A stretch of DNA of 64,000 bases from Amorphophallus konjac. Its lineage: Eukaryota; Streptophyta; Magnoliopsida; Alismatales; Araceae. The notes beneath the pieces were generated by a model, which searched no databases, was not told where the DNA came from, and saw only the letters and a list, made by a program, of their open reading frames with translations. The stretch is taken from NCBI GenBank assembly GCA_022559845.1, contig CM040125.1, positions 325,879,829 through 325,943,828 on the forward strand. Reading direction: 5' to 3'. A program made the position numbers and the translations under genes. Shown piece after piece: positions 1-11,386 of this stretch; the stretch's first letter is position 1; the number at the start of each line of letters is the position of its first letter.

Positions 1-1089
1 GAGGTCGAGCCATGGGGGCCCTCGGATACGTGCCTGAAAAGCCACGGGGCTCGACACTACGAATAGGAAAGGGGCCCAACCGATGGGTAGGCTCAAACTC
101 GGCCTCGAATTGCTCCAATTCGAGAGCAACTGATACGCCTGTTCCAAAGTGGTCACATTGCGACGAAAAAGTTCATATTGGTAGTTTGGCCGTAGACCTC
201 TTCGAAAGCGCGAGATGGTCATGGTGCTCTCTTCCGTAACTCCACACCGTAAATAATACTCATCAAACTCGGCGGTGTACTCAGTCACGGACCGGTTCCC
301 TTGGGAGAGACTTTGCCATTTGTCTATGAGACGATGGCGATATGTGGCAGGAAGGTATTTCTGCCTCAACTTCATTTTCATGTCATCCCAAGTACCGATC
401 GGGGGTTGATGTCGATGCACTAACATGCTCTCTACATTGATCCAATAAGTTTGGGCCTGCCCATGCAACTTCATCTTAGCATACAGAACTCTTCGGTGGT
501 CCGTCATCTCAAACCACTCGAAGTACCGGTCGATGCCGGCCTCCCAATCTAAATAGACCTTCGAGTCCAAAGACCCGTCAAATAGGGGAGGGTCCGCACA
601 CACGCTCCTAAGAACACGGTCGTCGTCATCATCACGATTCTGTCGTTAGTTTCGACGGTCACGACCGTAACCCCCTTGTTCATTATCAGATGCATAGTCA
701 TCCACCTCATGCACATGCTGCCTCCCAACATCTACCCCATGAGCCCTTGGCATAGCAGGTTGCTGACCCGGCTCTTGTTGGCCATTCACCGGCACGGGTT
801 GCGCCGCTACTGGGGCCCTCTCAAGGACAGCAATCCTCCCTACAAGACCCTGAATGGACTGGTCCGATGCTTCGGCCTGATCCTCGAGGGCTTTCATTCT
901 CCCTTCTAGACGCGTTCCTACGCCATCTAGACGTGTACTAAGGCCATCCATACGCGTATCGAGACGATCCATGAGGGCTCGGAACATCTCGGCCATCGAG
1001 GGCTCATCGGAGCTACGGACTCGGGAATCCGCCATAGGTGGTGGTGGCGAGTATTGGGTGCCTCGACGGGTGGGCATGCAAAGACACAC
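1..1089 (-). pseudogene. Ty3/gypsy gag (element Gy1), 5' part only
   Basis: Read on the minus strand, this encodes the capsid precursor of a gypsy retrotransposon. The N-terminal part (about 1089-650) has a short heptad-like stretch with repeated TRLDG/TRLEG units, which suggests a small coiled coil. After an in-frame stop at about 646-648 the same frame continues into a typical Retrotrans_gag capsid domain (about 600-130) with FDGSLDS, YFEWFEMTDH, YAKMKLHGQAQTYW and a long SVTEYTAEFDEYY segment. The zinc knuckle and pol would lie left of the window. The start is probably the MPTRRG or the MADSRV methionine; the PBS and LTR lie just upstream (to the right). The stop makes this copy non-functional as it stands. 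Confidence 0.85.
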
Positions 1090-1362
1090 GGACTAGGAGA
1101 CACAGACTAATGCAAACACCAACTAATGCACCTAGACCTAAACCAAGGTACGTGGCGGAGGGTCGACTCGAAGATCTCCTCGCTCAAGTGTGCGGCCTTA
1201 CCGATAGGCGTAGCCTAACGTTCGGACAACACCTTTTAATATACCGAATTATCGGGATGAAATGTAATTTTAAAACACTTTTTTTGTTTTAAAAATAATG
1301 ATGATCCTAGACTCGACTTAGACCGTGCAAAGACTTATGCAATGACTACCCTAGACTCAACT

Positions 1363-1375
1363 CGCTCTGATACCA
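1363..1375 (-). promoter_or_regulatory. Primer-binding site of Gy1
   Basis: On the minus strand the sequence reads TGGTATCAGAGCG, complementary to the 3' end of plant initiator tRNA-Met. Three bases separate it from the LTR edge at 1379. It fixes the orientation of Gy1 and the inner LTR boundary. Confidence 0.9.
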
Positions 1376-1378
1376 AAC

Positions 1379-3542
1379 TGATGCGGGACGACAGGAGGAC
1401 CGACTCTACGTGATGCAGACCTTGGACTCTAGATGGAGACGCGACCAGCAACATACGAGTAGGAACGACACTTCGGCCCGACACTAAGAGTTCCTATGGG
1501 CTATACGTCGCTAATAGAAATGCAAGCTCACTCGTCGTCCCAAGCGAGGGGAAACGTGGATCCGCGCGGTTGAGAAACCGGCAGAGTCAAGGGTGGTCGA
1601 CTCACTTCCATGCTCGGATAGAGCCACGGGCCGGGTCACTCTGTCGCTCACAGCGGTGACATGAACTCACGGGCTAGAATCCTAACGCACTCACAGCGGC
1701 ATATGACCATATACTAAACTAGCAAATGAACGCCAAGGAGTTAAGACCGTTACCTCCACGCTCCCGGCGTGGGGAAGACAACCCCGGCCAAATCCGAACT
1801 CCCGGTTAAACAAGTGTTACTGCAGTACAAAGTTTTGACCCACTCCATGCAGGGAGGTAACAGGTCACATGTGGGGCCCGGGAGTCTCGGGAAGTGGGTT
1901 GACGAGCAGCATCTTGATGTCGCCCCGATGGTGCCGAAATCCGCATTTTTGTGCTATCCGGACGGCGCGATCTGCGGGTTTGTGGGGCCCACATGCTGCT
2001 CAGTCCTCCGGACCTGACGGGGTGGGTCCCGCTGAGATGGTGACACCTGGTGGTGCGCTTACCTGGGTGACAGCCGGGTTGGAACACCCGTCGGCGGCCG
2101 GACGGCTCCGATCTCCACCCGTCGGAGGTGCTGGCCACGGATCTGCAACCTCTATTTTCTGGCGCGCGACCCGACGAGATATATTGCTGCGAACAGCACT
2201 GACGTCGGATCTGTTCGAAACTAGCGCCGTTGGAACTCTGGCTCGAAATCCTTCGACCCTCTATGGATCTAGGAATTTCGAAGGGACTGTAATTTTGTTG
2301 GCAGATTTTTGAACATGACTGATCTCTCCCTCAGATCTGGCCGGACAGGAATGAGCTTTCTTGAGAGTTGGCGTTGACCATGATGTAGACCTCTGATTCA
2401 GATGTTGAGCTCTTCATAAAAGTTGTAGAGGGGAGAGAGATGAAAACAGGGATAATTTTTTTGAACAATTTGGTGGAGGTTTGGATGGGGAAAGGTATTT
2501 TATACTGCTAGGTGGTCGGATCTGGACAGTGGCAGGCAGAACTGAGTTGGGATCTGAAGTGATTTTTTGGAAAATATAAAAGAGGTCCTAAATTCACAAG
2601 AAAATTTGTGGACATGGTATTAGGTGGACAGAACCTCCAATAAAAATATGAAGTCATTTGGGTCACGATAATGTGGGCTCATAAATGACATATTAGGGTT
2701 CTAGAAATCTGGGCAGACTGCTGGCAGATCTGAGAGGAGCTGGATAACGAAAATGGAAAAATAAAAAATAAAAACTAGAAGCTACACCGATTTTTCTAGG
2801 ATGTGGTGATGACCCCTGGAACTCACCTTGAAAGTTTGGGCTCCAGATGAACTCGTGGCTGAGAGCAAGAAATTTGAGATCAAGGGCTGTTCTGAGTGGA
2901 TAGAACTCCGACGACGATGGCGGAGGTGCGACGGCGGCACTATGGCGGCGGCGGCGGCGACGATCTTCACGCCTGATAGAGGAGGATTCACACCTCAAGA
3001 ACACAGCCTTCCCAGCTGCAGAAGGGGGAGAGAGGAGAGAGATAGGGGGCGGCCCTTGCTTGCTCCAACAAAATTCTGAATTTTTCTTGCATTAATTCCA
3101 ATCAAATGAAAATACAAGCTATTTATGTGAAATGACAAAAGACACTAATTAACCCTAGATCTAGAATTGGGAGGGGTAAAAGAGGGAGTCGACAATTTAT
3201 TCTCCCATGTGATTTGGAACTAAATAAAATAAACTAAAATTCCTAATATAATACTATATAATGGGGGCACCCCCTTGACTTATGGCATTCCAAATTTGAA
3301 ATTTTGTTCCCTTTGTCCCCCCCCTTGGTCCAACACTTCTAGAAGCCCACCATGGAGGGTTGACTGACCCCACATGGGCCCAAGAGATGAGGTGGATCAA
3401 TGAGAGAACGGATGGGGGGCCCGCGGGACCCAGGTGATCCCAAATTACAAATAAACCCCTCTTACAATCTGAATTACAATCCGAATAAAACTAAATAAAC
3501 ACACATTACACACGAATAAAATCCCCATAAATAGGATAAACA
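1379..3542 (-). repeat. 5' LTR of Gy1 (outer end uncertain)
   Basis: The inner edge is set by TGATGCGGGACG at 1379, three bases from the PBS. No second LTR copy lies in the window, so the outer edge is a guess: a CA end with AT-rich sequence occurs near 3542, just before gypsy-like coding sequence of the other orientation starts. The stretch has no gene. It contains a GCGGCGGCGGC run near 2950, AT-rich sequence at 3090-3300, and a TATA-like TATAAAATA on the minus strand at 2496-2504. Confidence 0.5.
2496..2504 (-). promoter_or_regulatory. Possible TATA box of Gy1 LTR
   Basis: TATAAAATA on the minus strand, about 1.1 kb from the LTR inner edge. The position is plausible for an LTR promoter but there is no other support. 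Confidence 0.3.
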
Positions 3543-3583
3543 CTAAGACTCAAGGGGGAGTCTCCAGACTGTCTCCGAGCTAG

Positions 3584-4880
3584 ATGGAAGCCGATGTAGC
3601 TCGAGTGGTGCTCCGCGTACGGTACCGACGGCTCGTCGATTCGTGCTTCTCGCTCGCTCTGGTGTCCGCACCAGCATCACTTCCGGTAGATGCAGCTGAA
3701 GAGGCAAGAGTTCCCGGAAGAGAGGAGTTCTTCCGGGGCATGTATCAGTATGTTCCTCGGCAGCAGGGCGGTGATGGTGGCGAGGGTTCGTCGTCTCGAG
3801 GTGGCCATGGTCGTGTGCTGAGAGATTTCTTGCAGTTGCAATCGCCTCTTTACAACGGGCAGCCAGATCCAGAGGTGGCCAGGGAGTGGTTAGATGACTT
3901 GGAGAGGATATTCAGTTCGATGGAGTGTGTTGAGGAGGAGAAGGTGGTGTTGGCTACGCATCGATTGCAGGGGTCAGCCCGGGCTTGGTGGACGTCCGAG
4001 TGGGGGGCAGTGTTCCAGTCTCGTCCTCTTCGGCAGATCACGTGGCGGGAGTTCGTCACGACTTTCGAGCGTGCTTTTTGTCCATCCTTTATCAGATCAC
4101 AGAGGATGCGCGAGTTCCTAGAGTTGGTCCAGGGTGACATGACGGTGATGTAGTATAGATCCAGGTTCATTGAGCTGAGCCGTTATGAACTGCATATCAT
4201 GACAGATGAGGAGCTAAAAACCGAGCAGTTTGTCAGGGGTTTGAGGCCAGAGCTGAGGCATCCCCTACTTGCGTCGGGTTTGGCCAACCTGGATGCAGCT
4301 TGTAGAGCAGAAGCGGCGTTGGAGAGAGACTTGCATGGGGCTCGAGGTCAGGGCAGTGCAGGCCAGATGCAGATGGGTTTTAGTTAGTCGATGGCCGTGT
4401 AGCAGCAGAGCACTGTCCAACCCTCAGCAGGCAGTTCAGGGGCCGCTCTGTCCGTAGCTTCAGTAGCAGATTCGTCATCCCTTGGCTCGAAGCTCAAGAA
4501 GCTGTTCAAGGATGCCAATTTTGGCAAGAGGCGTCGGGATCGTAGAGATCAGGGGCAGGTATCGGTGAGCAGTGTTCAGCAGCCCACACCTTACCAGTGC
4601 CAGGGTTCAATGAGTGGTTATTGGGGCGGGTGTCCTCGTGCGACGATTATCATCCAGGCAGATAGTGCTCAGCGCCCGTGATTTGCTTTAGGTGCCACCA
4701 GCTAGGGCACATGGCACGTGACTTTCCGTAGAGACCGCGTCAGCCGCACGAGTTCCACCAGTAGTAGTTTCATCCCCAGCAGTTACCACCATAGCCGCAG
4801 CAGTGCCAGTAGTAGGGTCAGTTTCCACAGTTGACGCGATCGGCTACTGTAGGGAGGCAGAGATCCCGAGGCCGAGTTAT
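3584..4880 (+). pseudogene. Gy2 gag pseudogene
   Basis: Capsid precursor of Gy2. The recognisable capsid domain lies at about 3830-4300: FLQLQSPLYNGQPDPEVA, then WLDDLERIF, LQGSARAWW and TWREFVTTFERAF, the classic gypsy gag core. The frame is broken by a TAG at 4151 and resumes as MTDEELKTEQFVRGLRPELR. A zinc knuckle at about 4684-4725 reads C-F-R-C-x4-H-x4 with phenylalanine where the last cysteine should be, so metal binding is probably lost. The glutamine-rich tail at 4730-4840 is full of TAG stops. The N-terminal 40 or so codons are not family-like, so the true start is unknown. Confidence 0.8.
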
Positions 4881-4899
4881 ACATATGACCAGAGCGGAG

Positions 4900-5286
4900 G
4901 CTGAGGCGTCGCAGTTAGTGGAAGGTACTATTCATATTATGGGTTGTGTGGCTTGAGTTTTGTTTGATTCTGGTGCGTCCTATTCGTTCATATCAGAGGA
5001 TTTTGCTCAGACTGTCGAGGAGCTGGTGACTGAGATGTCTTGTGACCTGACAGTGGAGTTGCCTACCAGTGATTTCATGATCACCTCGTATTGCCATGAG
5101 AAGGTGCCAGTGTGGGTCGATGGGCGGAACTTACCGGCCAGGCTTTATGCATTGCCACTTCAGGACTTTGATGTGATCTTGGGCATGGATTGGCTCGAGG
5201 CCCACCATGCCATGGTGGATTGCAGCTCGAAGAAGGTTTATTTCCAGCAACTTCGTGGACCCACTTTCTACTACCAAGGTATCTGA
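4900..5286 (+). pseudogene. Gy2 aspartic protease pseudogene
   Basis: Retroviral-type aspartic protease domain. FDSGASYSFIS at about 4960-4992 carries the catalytic Asp-Ser-Gly triad, and DFDVILGMDWL at about 5166-5198 is the family's second conserved segment. A stop (TGA) lies just before the catalytic motif at about 4954. It would process the gag-pol polyprotein. The stretch between 5287 and 5396 is the poorly conserved protease-RT linker and contains a TAG at 5385. Confidence 0.85.
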
Positions 5287-5396
5287 TCTTCCTCTTTCCG
5301 TTTCTTATTTCAGCCATTAAGGCCCGTATATTGCTTGATGCGGGGTGTCAGGGTTTTCTCACTTCAGTAGTCCTGATTGATCGGTAGTGCCCGGAG

Positions 5397-6250
5397 GTGG
5401 AGGATATTCTGGTTGTGTGCGAGTTTTCTGATCTTTTTCCCAAGGAGTTGCCAGGGTTGCCACCGCAGCGAGAGATCGATTTAGTGATTGAGGTGGTACC
5501 AGGTACGGCACCTATGTCGAAGGCCCCTTATCGAATGGCACCGACTGAGTTGAGAGAGTTGAAGGCGCAGTTGCTGGAGTTGCTGGCCAAGGGGAATATT
5601 TGTCCTAGTTTTTCCCCTTGGGGTGCGCCCGTGTTGTTTGTAAAGAAGAAGGATGGTAGTCTGAGGTTGTTTATCGACTACCGGCAGTTGAACCTGGTGA
5701 CTATTAAGAACAAGTATCCGTTATCTCGGATCGACGACTTGTTTGATCAGCTTCAGTCGGCCCAGGTGTTTTCGCGGATCGATTTGAGGTCGAGATATTA
5801 CCAGCTACGGATCCGAGAGTCTGACATCGAGAAGACTACGTTCCGCTCGAGGTACGAGCATTATGAGTTCTTGGTGATGCCAGTTTGGGCTCACCAACAC
5901 CCCCGCGACGTTTATGGATTTGATGCATAGGGTGTTCAGTCCGTATCTAGACCAGTTCATGGTCGTGTTTGTGGACGACATCCTTGTGTATTCACGGTCT
6001 GTGGAGGAGCATGTGCATCATCTGAGGGTGGTGTTGCAGACCTTGCGAGATCACCAGCTGTATGCCATGCTCAGTAAGTGTGAGTTCTGGCTGCAGGAAG
6101 TGCACTTTTTGGGGCACGTGTATTCGACCAAGGTTGAGGCTATGGTGCAGTGGCCGAGGTCGAGTTCTGTCACGGAGATTCGGAGTTTTCTGGGGCTTGC
6201 AGGCTATTATAGAGATTTATTCAACAATTTACTCGTATTGCAGTCCCGAT
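5397..6250 (+). pseudogene. Gy2 reverse transcriptase pseudogene
   Basis: RNA-dependent DNA polymerase domain. It begins with the [15 protein letters not shown] segment typical of gypsy RT, followed by [35 protein letters not shown] and the DYRQLN motif. A one-base shift near 5885 breaks the FGLTN segment. The next frame (from 5914) carries the catalytic FVDDILVYS motif at about 5968-5994 and FLGLAGYYR near 6190. The catalytic aspartates are still encoded but the frame is broken. Confidence 0.9.
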
Positions 6251-6289
6251 GACTAGACTTACGCGAAAGGATGTGCCATTTGTCTGGAC

Positions 6290-6740
6290 GGAGGAGTGTG
6301 AGTAGAGCTTTATGAGTTGAAGAGATTACTCAATATTACTCTGGTGTTGGTGTTACCTTCGGGATCGGAAGGTTTCGTGGTGTGTACAGACGCTTCCATG
6401 ATAGGTTTGGGCGCCGTGTTGATGCAGCATGGTAGAGTTGTGGCATATGCATCTTGTCAGTTGAAGCCACATGAGGAGAACTATCCTACTCATGATCTCG
6501 AGTTGGCAGCTGTGATTTTCGCTCTAAAGATCTAGAGGCATTATCTGTACGGTGAGAAGTTTGAGATTTTTATTGACCATCAGAGTTTGAGGTATGTGTT
6601 TACCCAAAAGGATCTTAATCTCAGGCAGAGGAGGTGGATGGAGTACATGAAGGATTATGATTTCACTTTGTCTTATTAGCCTGGCAGGATGAATGTTGTG
6701 ACTGATGTCTTGAGTAGGAAGGTGGTGGTCAGTCAAATGT
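6290..6740 (+). pseudogene. Gy2 RNase H pseudogene
   Basis: Ribonuclease H domain following [18 protein letters not shown] at about 6380-6430 carries the first catalytic aspartate, then [26 protein letters not shown], and [24 protein letters not shown] stops occur at 6303 and 6677 and after ALKI at about 6533. The domain ends with PGRMNVVTDVLSRK, the usual link to integrase. Confidence 0.85.
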
Positions 6741-6829
6741 TGTTACGGAAGCGGAAGTTATGGGAGCAGGTGCCGGCCATGACTTTTAGACTCAAGGTCC
6801 CACTGGATCAGGGGTCGGCCATTCTCGTG

Positions 6830-8152
6830 AGCGTGACAGTCACGCCAACTATTCATCGCCAAGTGAGAGAGGCTCAGCGTGCGGACCCCGAGCTACCTCG
6901 AATTTTGTCGATGGCCAAGGTGAAGTTTGACGAGGATGGAGCCGTGAGGTTCAGAGGTAGGCTGTACGTCCCAGCTGAGGAGCAGGTGAGACGCGCAGTG
7001 TTGTAGGAGGCTCATGGGAGCCGGTATGCCGTCCATCCCGGATCGACAAAGATGTACCATAATTTGAAGAGGCAGTTCTAGTGGCATGGGATGAAGAGAG
7101 ATGTAGCAGAGTTTGTGGCCAAGTGTTTGGTTTGTCAGCAAGTGAAGGCGGAACACCAGTGACCGGGTGGTACACTTCAGCCCTTGGAGATTCCCGCGTG
7201 GAAGTGGGACCACGTGACCACCGATTTTGTGGTTGGGTTATCGAGGACATCCAGTGGGCATGATAGTATCTGGTTACTGGTGGATAGATAGACGAAGATG
7301 GCTCGATTGTTGCCGATCAAGGTCAGTTGGAATGTGCATAAATTGGCCTGTTTGTATGTAGAGCGGATCGTTCCGTTGCATGGATTCCCTATCTTCATTG
7401 TGTCCGATCATGATCCTCGCTTCACTTCGAGATTCTGGAGGAGCTTCCAGAGAGCTCTAGGCACGTAGTTGGCTTTTAGCTCGGCTTATCATCGTCAGTC
7501 GGACGGTCAGTCTGAGAGGAGCATCCAGACTTTGGAGGATATGATGAGGTCGTGTTGCCTAGAGTGACAAGGGAGTTGGACCCACCATTTGCCGTTAGTG
7601 GAGTTTGCCTATAACAACAGCTATCATTCAAGCATTGGTATGGCTCCATATGAGGCGTTGTACGGGCGACCTTGTCGGACTCCGCTTAATTAGTTCGAGG
7701 TGGGCGAGCGTGTCTTGATAGGACCAGATTTGGTGCAGCAGTGTACTGAGGTGGTGCATCTGGTCCGGCAGAAGATGTTGGCAGCACAGGGTCGACAAAA
7801 GAGCTATGCCGATCGGAGAAGATAACCCCTCAGCTTCACTGTAGGAGATCGGGTGTTTTTACGGGTCTCCCCCATGAAGGGTGTGAAGCACTTCGACAGG
7901 CGTGGAAAGTTGAGTCCTCGCTACATTGGTCCTTTTCCTATTGTCGAGCGTATTGGTGAAGTTGCTTATCGGTTGCAGTTACCCTCGGAGCTAGCGGCCG
8001 TGCATGACGTGTTCCATGTGTCTATGCTGCGGAGGTATATGCCCGATGATTCCCATGTCTTGGAGGACATTGTTTGGCCCAAGGTGACCCCAGACTTGTC
8101 CCTTCCGGAGTACCCTATCCACGTTGAGGATCGGCGTGAGCAGCGCCTGTGA
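6830..8152 (+). pseudogene. Gy2 integrase pseudogene
   Basis: DDE integrase. A zinc-binding region (EAHGSRYAVHPGSTKMYHNLKR, then CLVCQQVK at about 7120) is followed by the catalytic core: DHVTTDFVVGL, VSDHDPRFTS at about 7400, and SDGQSERSIQTLEDM at about 7499-7545. The C-terminal part includes FAYNNSYHSSIGMAPYEALYG and YIGPFPIVERIGEVAYRLQLP, then HDVFHVSMLRRY. At least eight stops interrupt it. The chromodomain-like tail expected in many plant gypsy integrases is missing: the frame ends at 8150-8152, exactly where the LTR begins. Confidence 0.88.
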
Positions 8153-8531
8153 TGCCCCGGGTTTTTCGGATCTGGATCCATGGGTTTCGGATCGTCTTTC
8201 CGTGGATTGCGGATTGTGTCCGAGTGAGCTTCGGACTTTTATACCGGATTGTTGGACCCGTTGGTGGTGTGCCCGTGAGTTTCCTTGGGTCCGTGGTGTT
8301 GTGAGGAGCACGCCGATATTTTTCTGGAATTTTCGGAGCGCCTTTGTGGGTCCCGGATTGCGTTTTAGGTTTTACGTGTGTTTTTCGTCTATCGGACCTT
8401 CGAAATCCCGTGTAGGGCGAACCGTTGCGTTCTCTGACTCCGGGACATTACCACTACGTTGTGCGTCTTTCGAGGATCAGGGAGGTGATTTTTATCTATT
8501 TTTTATATTTTTGTTAATTTTTGGATTTTCC

Positions 8532-8542
8532 TATATATATAA
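8532..8542 (+). promoter_or_regulatory. TATA box of Gy2 LTR
   Basis: TATATATATAA, followed about 20 bases on by a long CT-rich tract (8551-8628), a frequent arrangement at plant LTR transcription starts. Confidence 0.65.
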
Positions 8543-9059
8543 CCCCTTTTTCTCGCTCTCCCCATCTCTCATTTCTCTCTTCCCTCCCTCTCTCTTCTCT
8601 CACGTTCTCTCCTCTCCCCCTCTCACTCCGGGCAGCCGACGGAGGTAGACGAGGGCGGGGCGGCGTGGCTCGTGGGGCGTGGAGCGACGGGCTCAGGATG
8701 AGGATCACGATGGCGGAGGCGGTTCGTGGGATCGCGAGCCGGCGAGGGTTTCGTGGCGCGAAATCTTTGGTGGAGGTAGGGAGATGGACCCCCAGCTCGT
8801 GCTCTTCCTTTCCGCGAGTTTTGTAGGCCGTGGTGAGCCGAGAGGGCCTATTTGAGCTTTTTGGGGAAAATCCATGTTTTGGGGAGTGGTTGCCCGATCT
8901 AACATTTCCTCGCATTTCGGACCGATTCGAGGGCGTAGATGCATGCTAGAGGCTATAGGGGAGCTTCCCCCTTATTTTCCCCCTCATCCATGGATGTTTG
9001 GGGGCGTGGTTTAGATTTTTAGGATTTTCTCGCCGGCCCGTTCTCGGGCTGGTGTGGCG

Positions 9060-9510
9060 GTCCTTCCAGAGACCGCCAGAGTCTCTGGCGGCCCAGGGTA
9101 GGTGCGCCAGACTCTGTGGCGGCCCAAGGCGGGTGCGCCACAGGTTACTATTTTATCGGCAGGGCGTCCGTCGGCCTGGCGGCCGCATGATAAACCGCTA
9201 GAGCGTGTAGCGCTCCAGGGTTAGACCGCCAGAGGGGCGAGTCGACCGTTGATTTTTGACCGTTGGTTTTGACCGTTGGGAGTCACGTGCCTCTAGCGAC
9301 CGTAGGTACGGGCGCCAGAGGGCTTCTAGCGTGCCAAGGCTTGACCGCTAGAGCGCTGTGGCGGCCTGGGATGGGTGCGCCAGAGCCAGTGTGGCTTCTT
9401 CGTCTAGCGCTCCTGTGTTGGATCGCTAGAGTGCTGTGGCGGACCAATGTTGGACCGCCAGAGCCTGTAGCCGCCCAAGGTTGGACCGCCAGACTCTGGG
9501 CTACACCGAG
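9060..9510 (+). repeat. Degenerate inverted/tandem repeat array in Gy2 LTR
   Basis: About a dozen degenerate copies of GACCGCCAGAG alternating with CTGTGGCGGCCC, with variants GACCGCTAGAG and GTAGCGCTCC. One pair forms the perfect palindrome CCGCCAGAGTCTCTGGCGG (9073-9091). The units can pair with each other in many combinations. Confidence 0.75.
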
Positions 9511-11373
9511 TGGTTTGTAGTCTCGTTTCTCTTCGACCGTGGTTCCCGTGAGTTGCTGTCGGCCTCGTGAGTGTCCCGGACACCCCGTGAGTTCCATGTC
9601 CGTGTTTCTAGGGTGTCTGGAGGTGCCGTGTTACCTCGACTAGCGTGCCCGTAGGTGTGTGTTCCGGGCTTTGTGTTACGCTCGATCGAGTCATCGTGTA
9701 TCGGTGTGAGTGCGGTGGGGTTCCCCCGCATGTCGTGGGTTTCTACGAAAGATGATTCCCGAGTGGGCCAAGTGTTTGGCCTTGGACTGCGAGTCCAGTT
9801 CCCAGCCTAGGTCTGGAGGTTTCCCGCTTTTCCCTGGGATGGGGAATTGGTGTGGCGGCTTGTGTGCTGCCTTGGGAATCGTGTTTTGGTGCTTTCCGCG
9901 TGGGTCGTGTGTGTGGCCTCAGACTATGAGTCCAGCTCTCCAGCCTAGGGCTGGAAGGCTTCTTAGTTCCCTTCCCGAGGGAATGGTCTCGGCGGCTCGT
10001 GAGCTACCTCGATATTCGTGCTATCGTGATTTTAGACCTAGGGATTAGGCCAGATTAACGGCATTGCGTCGTTGCGTTCAATGATCTTGACCTCGAGTCT
10101 TGTGACTCAAGGACCGTTGGATTTAGTCAGCCTAGAGGACTGTCCAGAGTCCAGTGGCTCGGTGCCACTTGGTTCCTCATGACTTTCGCGCAGGGTGCGT
10201 GCGTGTTTCTTGGAGTTTCTCCTTGGAGAGTGGTCACATCGGTGACTCCCCACTAGTTGTAGCCTTCCGACACATGAGTGGTCCCACCAGGGAGTGGTGG
10301 CGAGGCTACCCCGAGAGACAATTTTTAGGCTGGTTACCGTCGGGCCCCACGTTTGACTCCAGAGTCCGGTTGAGGGGAAAACCAGTCAGAGGGCCTGACC
10401 TAGGACGTATGGTCTGTGTGTGCACACGTGGTTGGGGGCAGTAGGACCAACGCTGATAAGCGCAACCCCAGCTAGTCACTTGTTCTGTGGTTACTAGTAC
10501 GGTGTCCCCGTTCCACCAGGGGTCGAGGGGGGCACCTCAGGTGAGGTCTAAGATGTCAGTGGATGCTTCCGGCCTTGCTTCTGGTGGGCAGGTACTCCTG
10601 TCATGTGAGACATGACTCTCCTATTTTCGGATTTCGTTTTCTGTCTGCGAGACGTGGTTTTCTGGACCGGCTGGTGTTTCCGAGTTAGTGGCCAAGGTGC
10701 TAGTAGCTTTACTGAGGTTGCGTCTTGTTGGTGCGGTGTCCGCGACCGGGTGGTCGGGGTTGCACCTTGGACATCGTGTCCAGGTTAGCCGTATCCTGGG
10801 AGACAGGCCTCTACGGCGGGGTTGCCGTAGGTTTTTACTTCGATAAGTGGTACTAGTGTGGTTCGGTAGTCCCGACCGTGAGATCGGGGTGTGTTTTTCT
10901 GGTACAGTAGGAGTAGCTGTAGTGCCGAGTTTTGACCGGCCACCGGTTCGCTGTTCCTGTTGTAGTTGTAGCTTTCCTTTCCGCTACCACCGTTGTTTCC
11001 GGTTGGGGTTCCGCGGGACCCCTGCTGAGTCTCTATTTAGAGACTCATCTCTACCTTTCAGGTGCGGCGGTTCTTCCTCAAGGTTCGAGGGTGTTGTTCG
11101 GAGGTTCTCAGTTGCCAGCTCGCCAGGCCGAGTGTTCACTTGGCATGTGGTGCGTTTTACTGCTTTATACTGTACTTTCTGTTGGACTGGACTCTGTTGT
11201 AGTAGTTATTTATTTATTTATGTTAATTGTTGAATTATCCTACTTTATTTCCTATTTCTTTATACCTCCACACTCCTTTTAGCCCTTCCGAGCCCTCCCG
11301 GCTCGTGGGCGGCGGGCCAGGATTCGAATGGTATCGGGCTCCTCCCGGTATCCGGATCTTGGGTCGTCACAGC

Positions 11374-11386
11374 TGGTATCAGAGCG
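11374..11386 (+). promoter_or_regulatory. Primer-binding site after the Gy2 LTR
   Basis: TGGTATCAGAGCG, complementary to the initiator tRNA-Met 3' end, two bases after the LTR end at 11371. It shows that a plus-strand gypsy element begins here. Confidence 0.9.

Larger units (their letters stand above)
3584..8152 (+). mobile_element. Decayed Ty3/gypsy internal region (element Gy2)
   Basis: A gypsy coding region in the order gag, protease, RT, RNase H, integrase. It is interrupted by more than 15 stop codons and at least one frameshift. Many stops are TAG at glutamine-like positions (for example 4151, 4385, 4400, 5385, 6303, 6677, 7004), the pattern expected from C-to-T change in CAG. No 5' LTR or PBS is seen upstream; the Gy1 LTR abuts its gag side, so the 5' end was probably lost or displaced by Gy1. 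The domain order, with integrase after RNase H, is that of Ty3/gypsy. Confidence 0.9.
8148..11371 (+). repeat. LTR of Gy2 (about 3.2 kb)
   Basis: Starts TGTGATG and ends CGTCACA, giving near-perfect terminal inverted repeats, and is followed two bases later by a PBS. The edge at 8148 abuts the truncated integrase with no polypurine tract between. It contains a strong TATA at 8532, a CT-rich transcribed leader (8551-8628), an array of CCGCCAGAG/CTCTGGCGG repeats (9060-9510), and long G+C-rich stretches without a gene (9530-11290). Because integrase precedes it and a PBS follows it, this LTR is shared by two internal regions. Confidence 0.75.

Noticed and set aside
8124..8648. Open frame of 174 codons at the start of the gypsy LTR
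   Set aside because: It crosses the integrase-LTR boundary and the TATA box and ends in CT-rich leader; not a plausible product.
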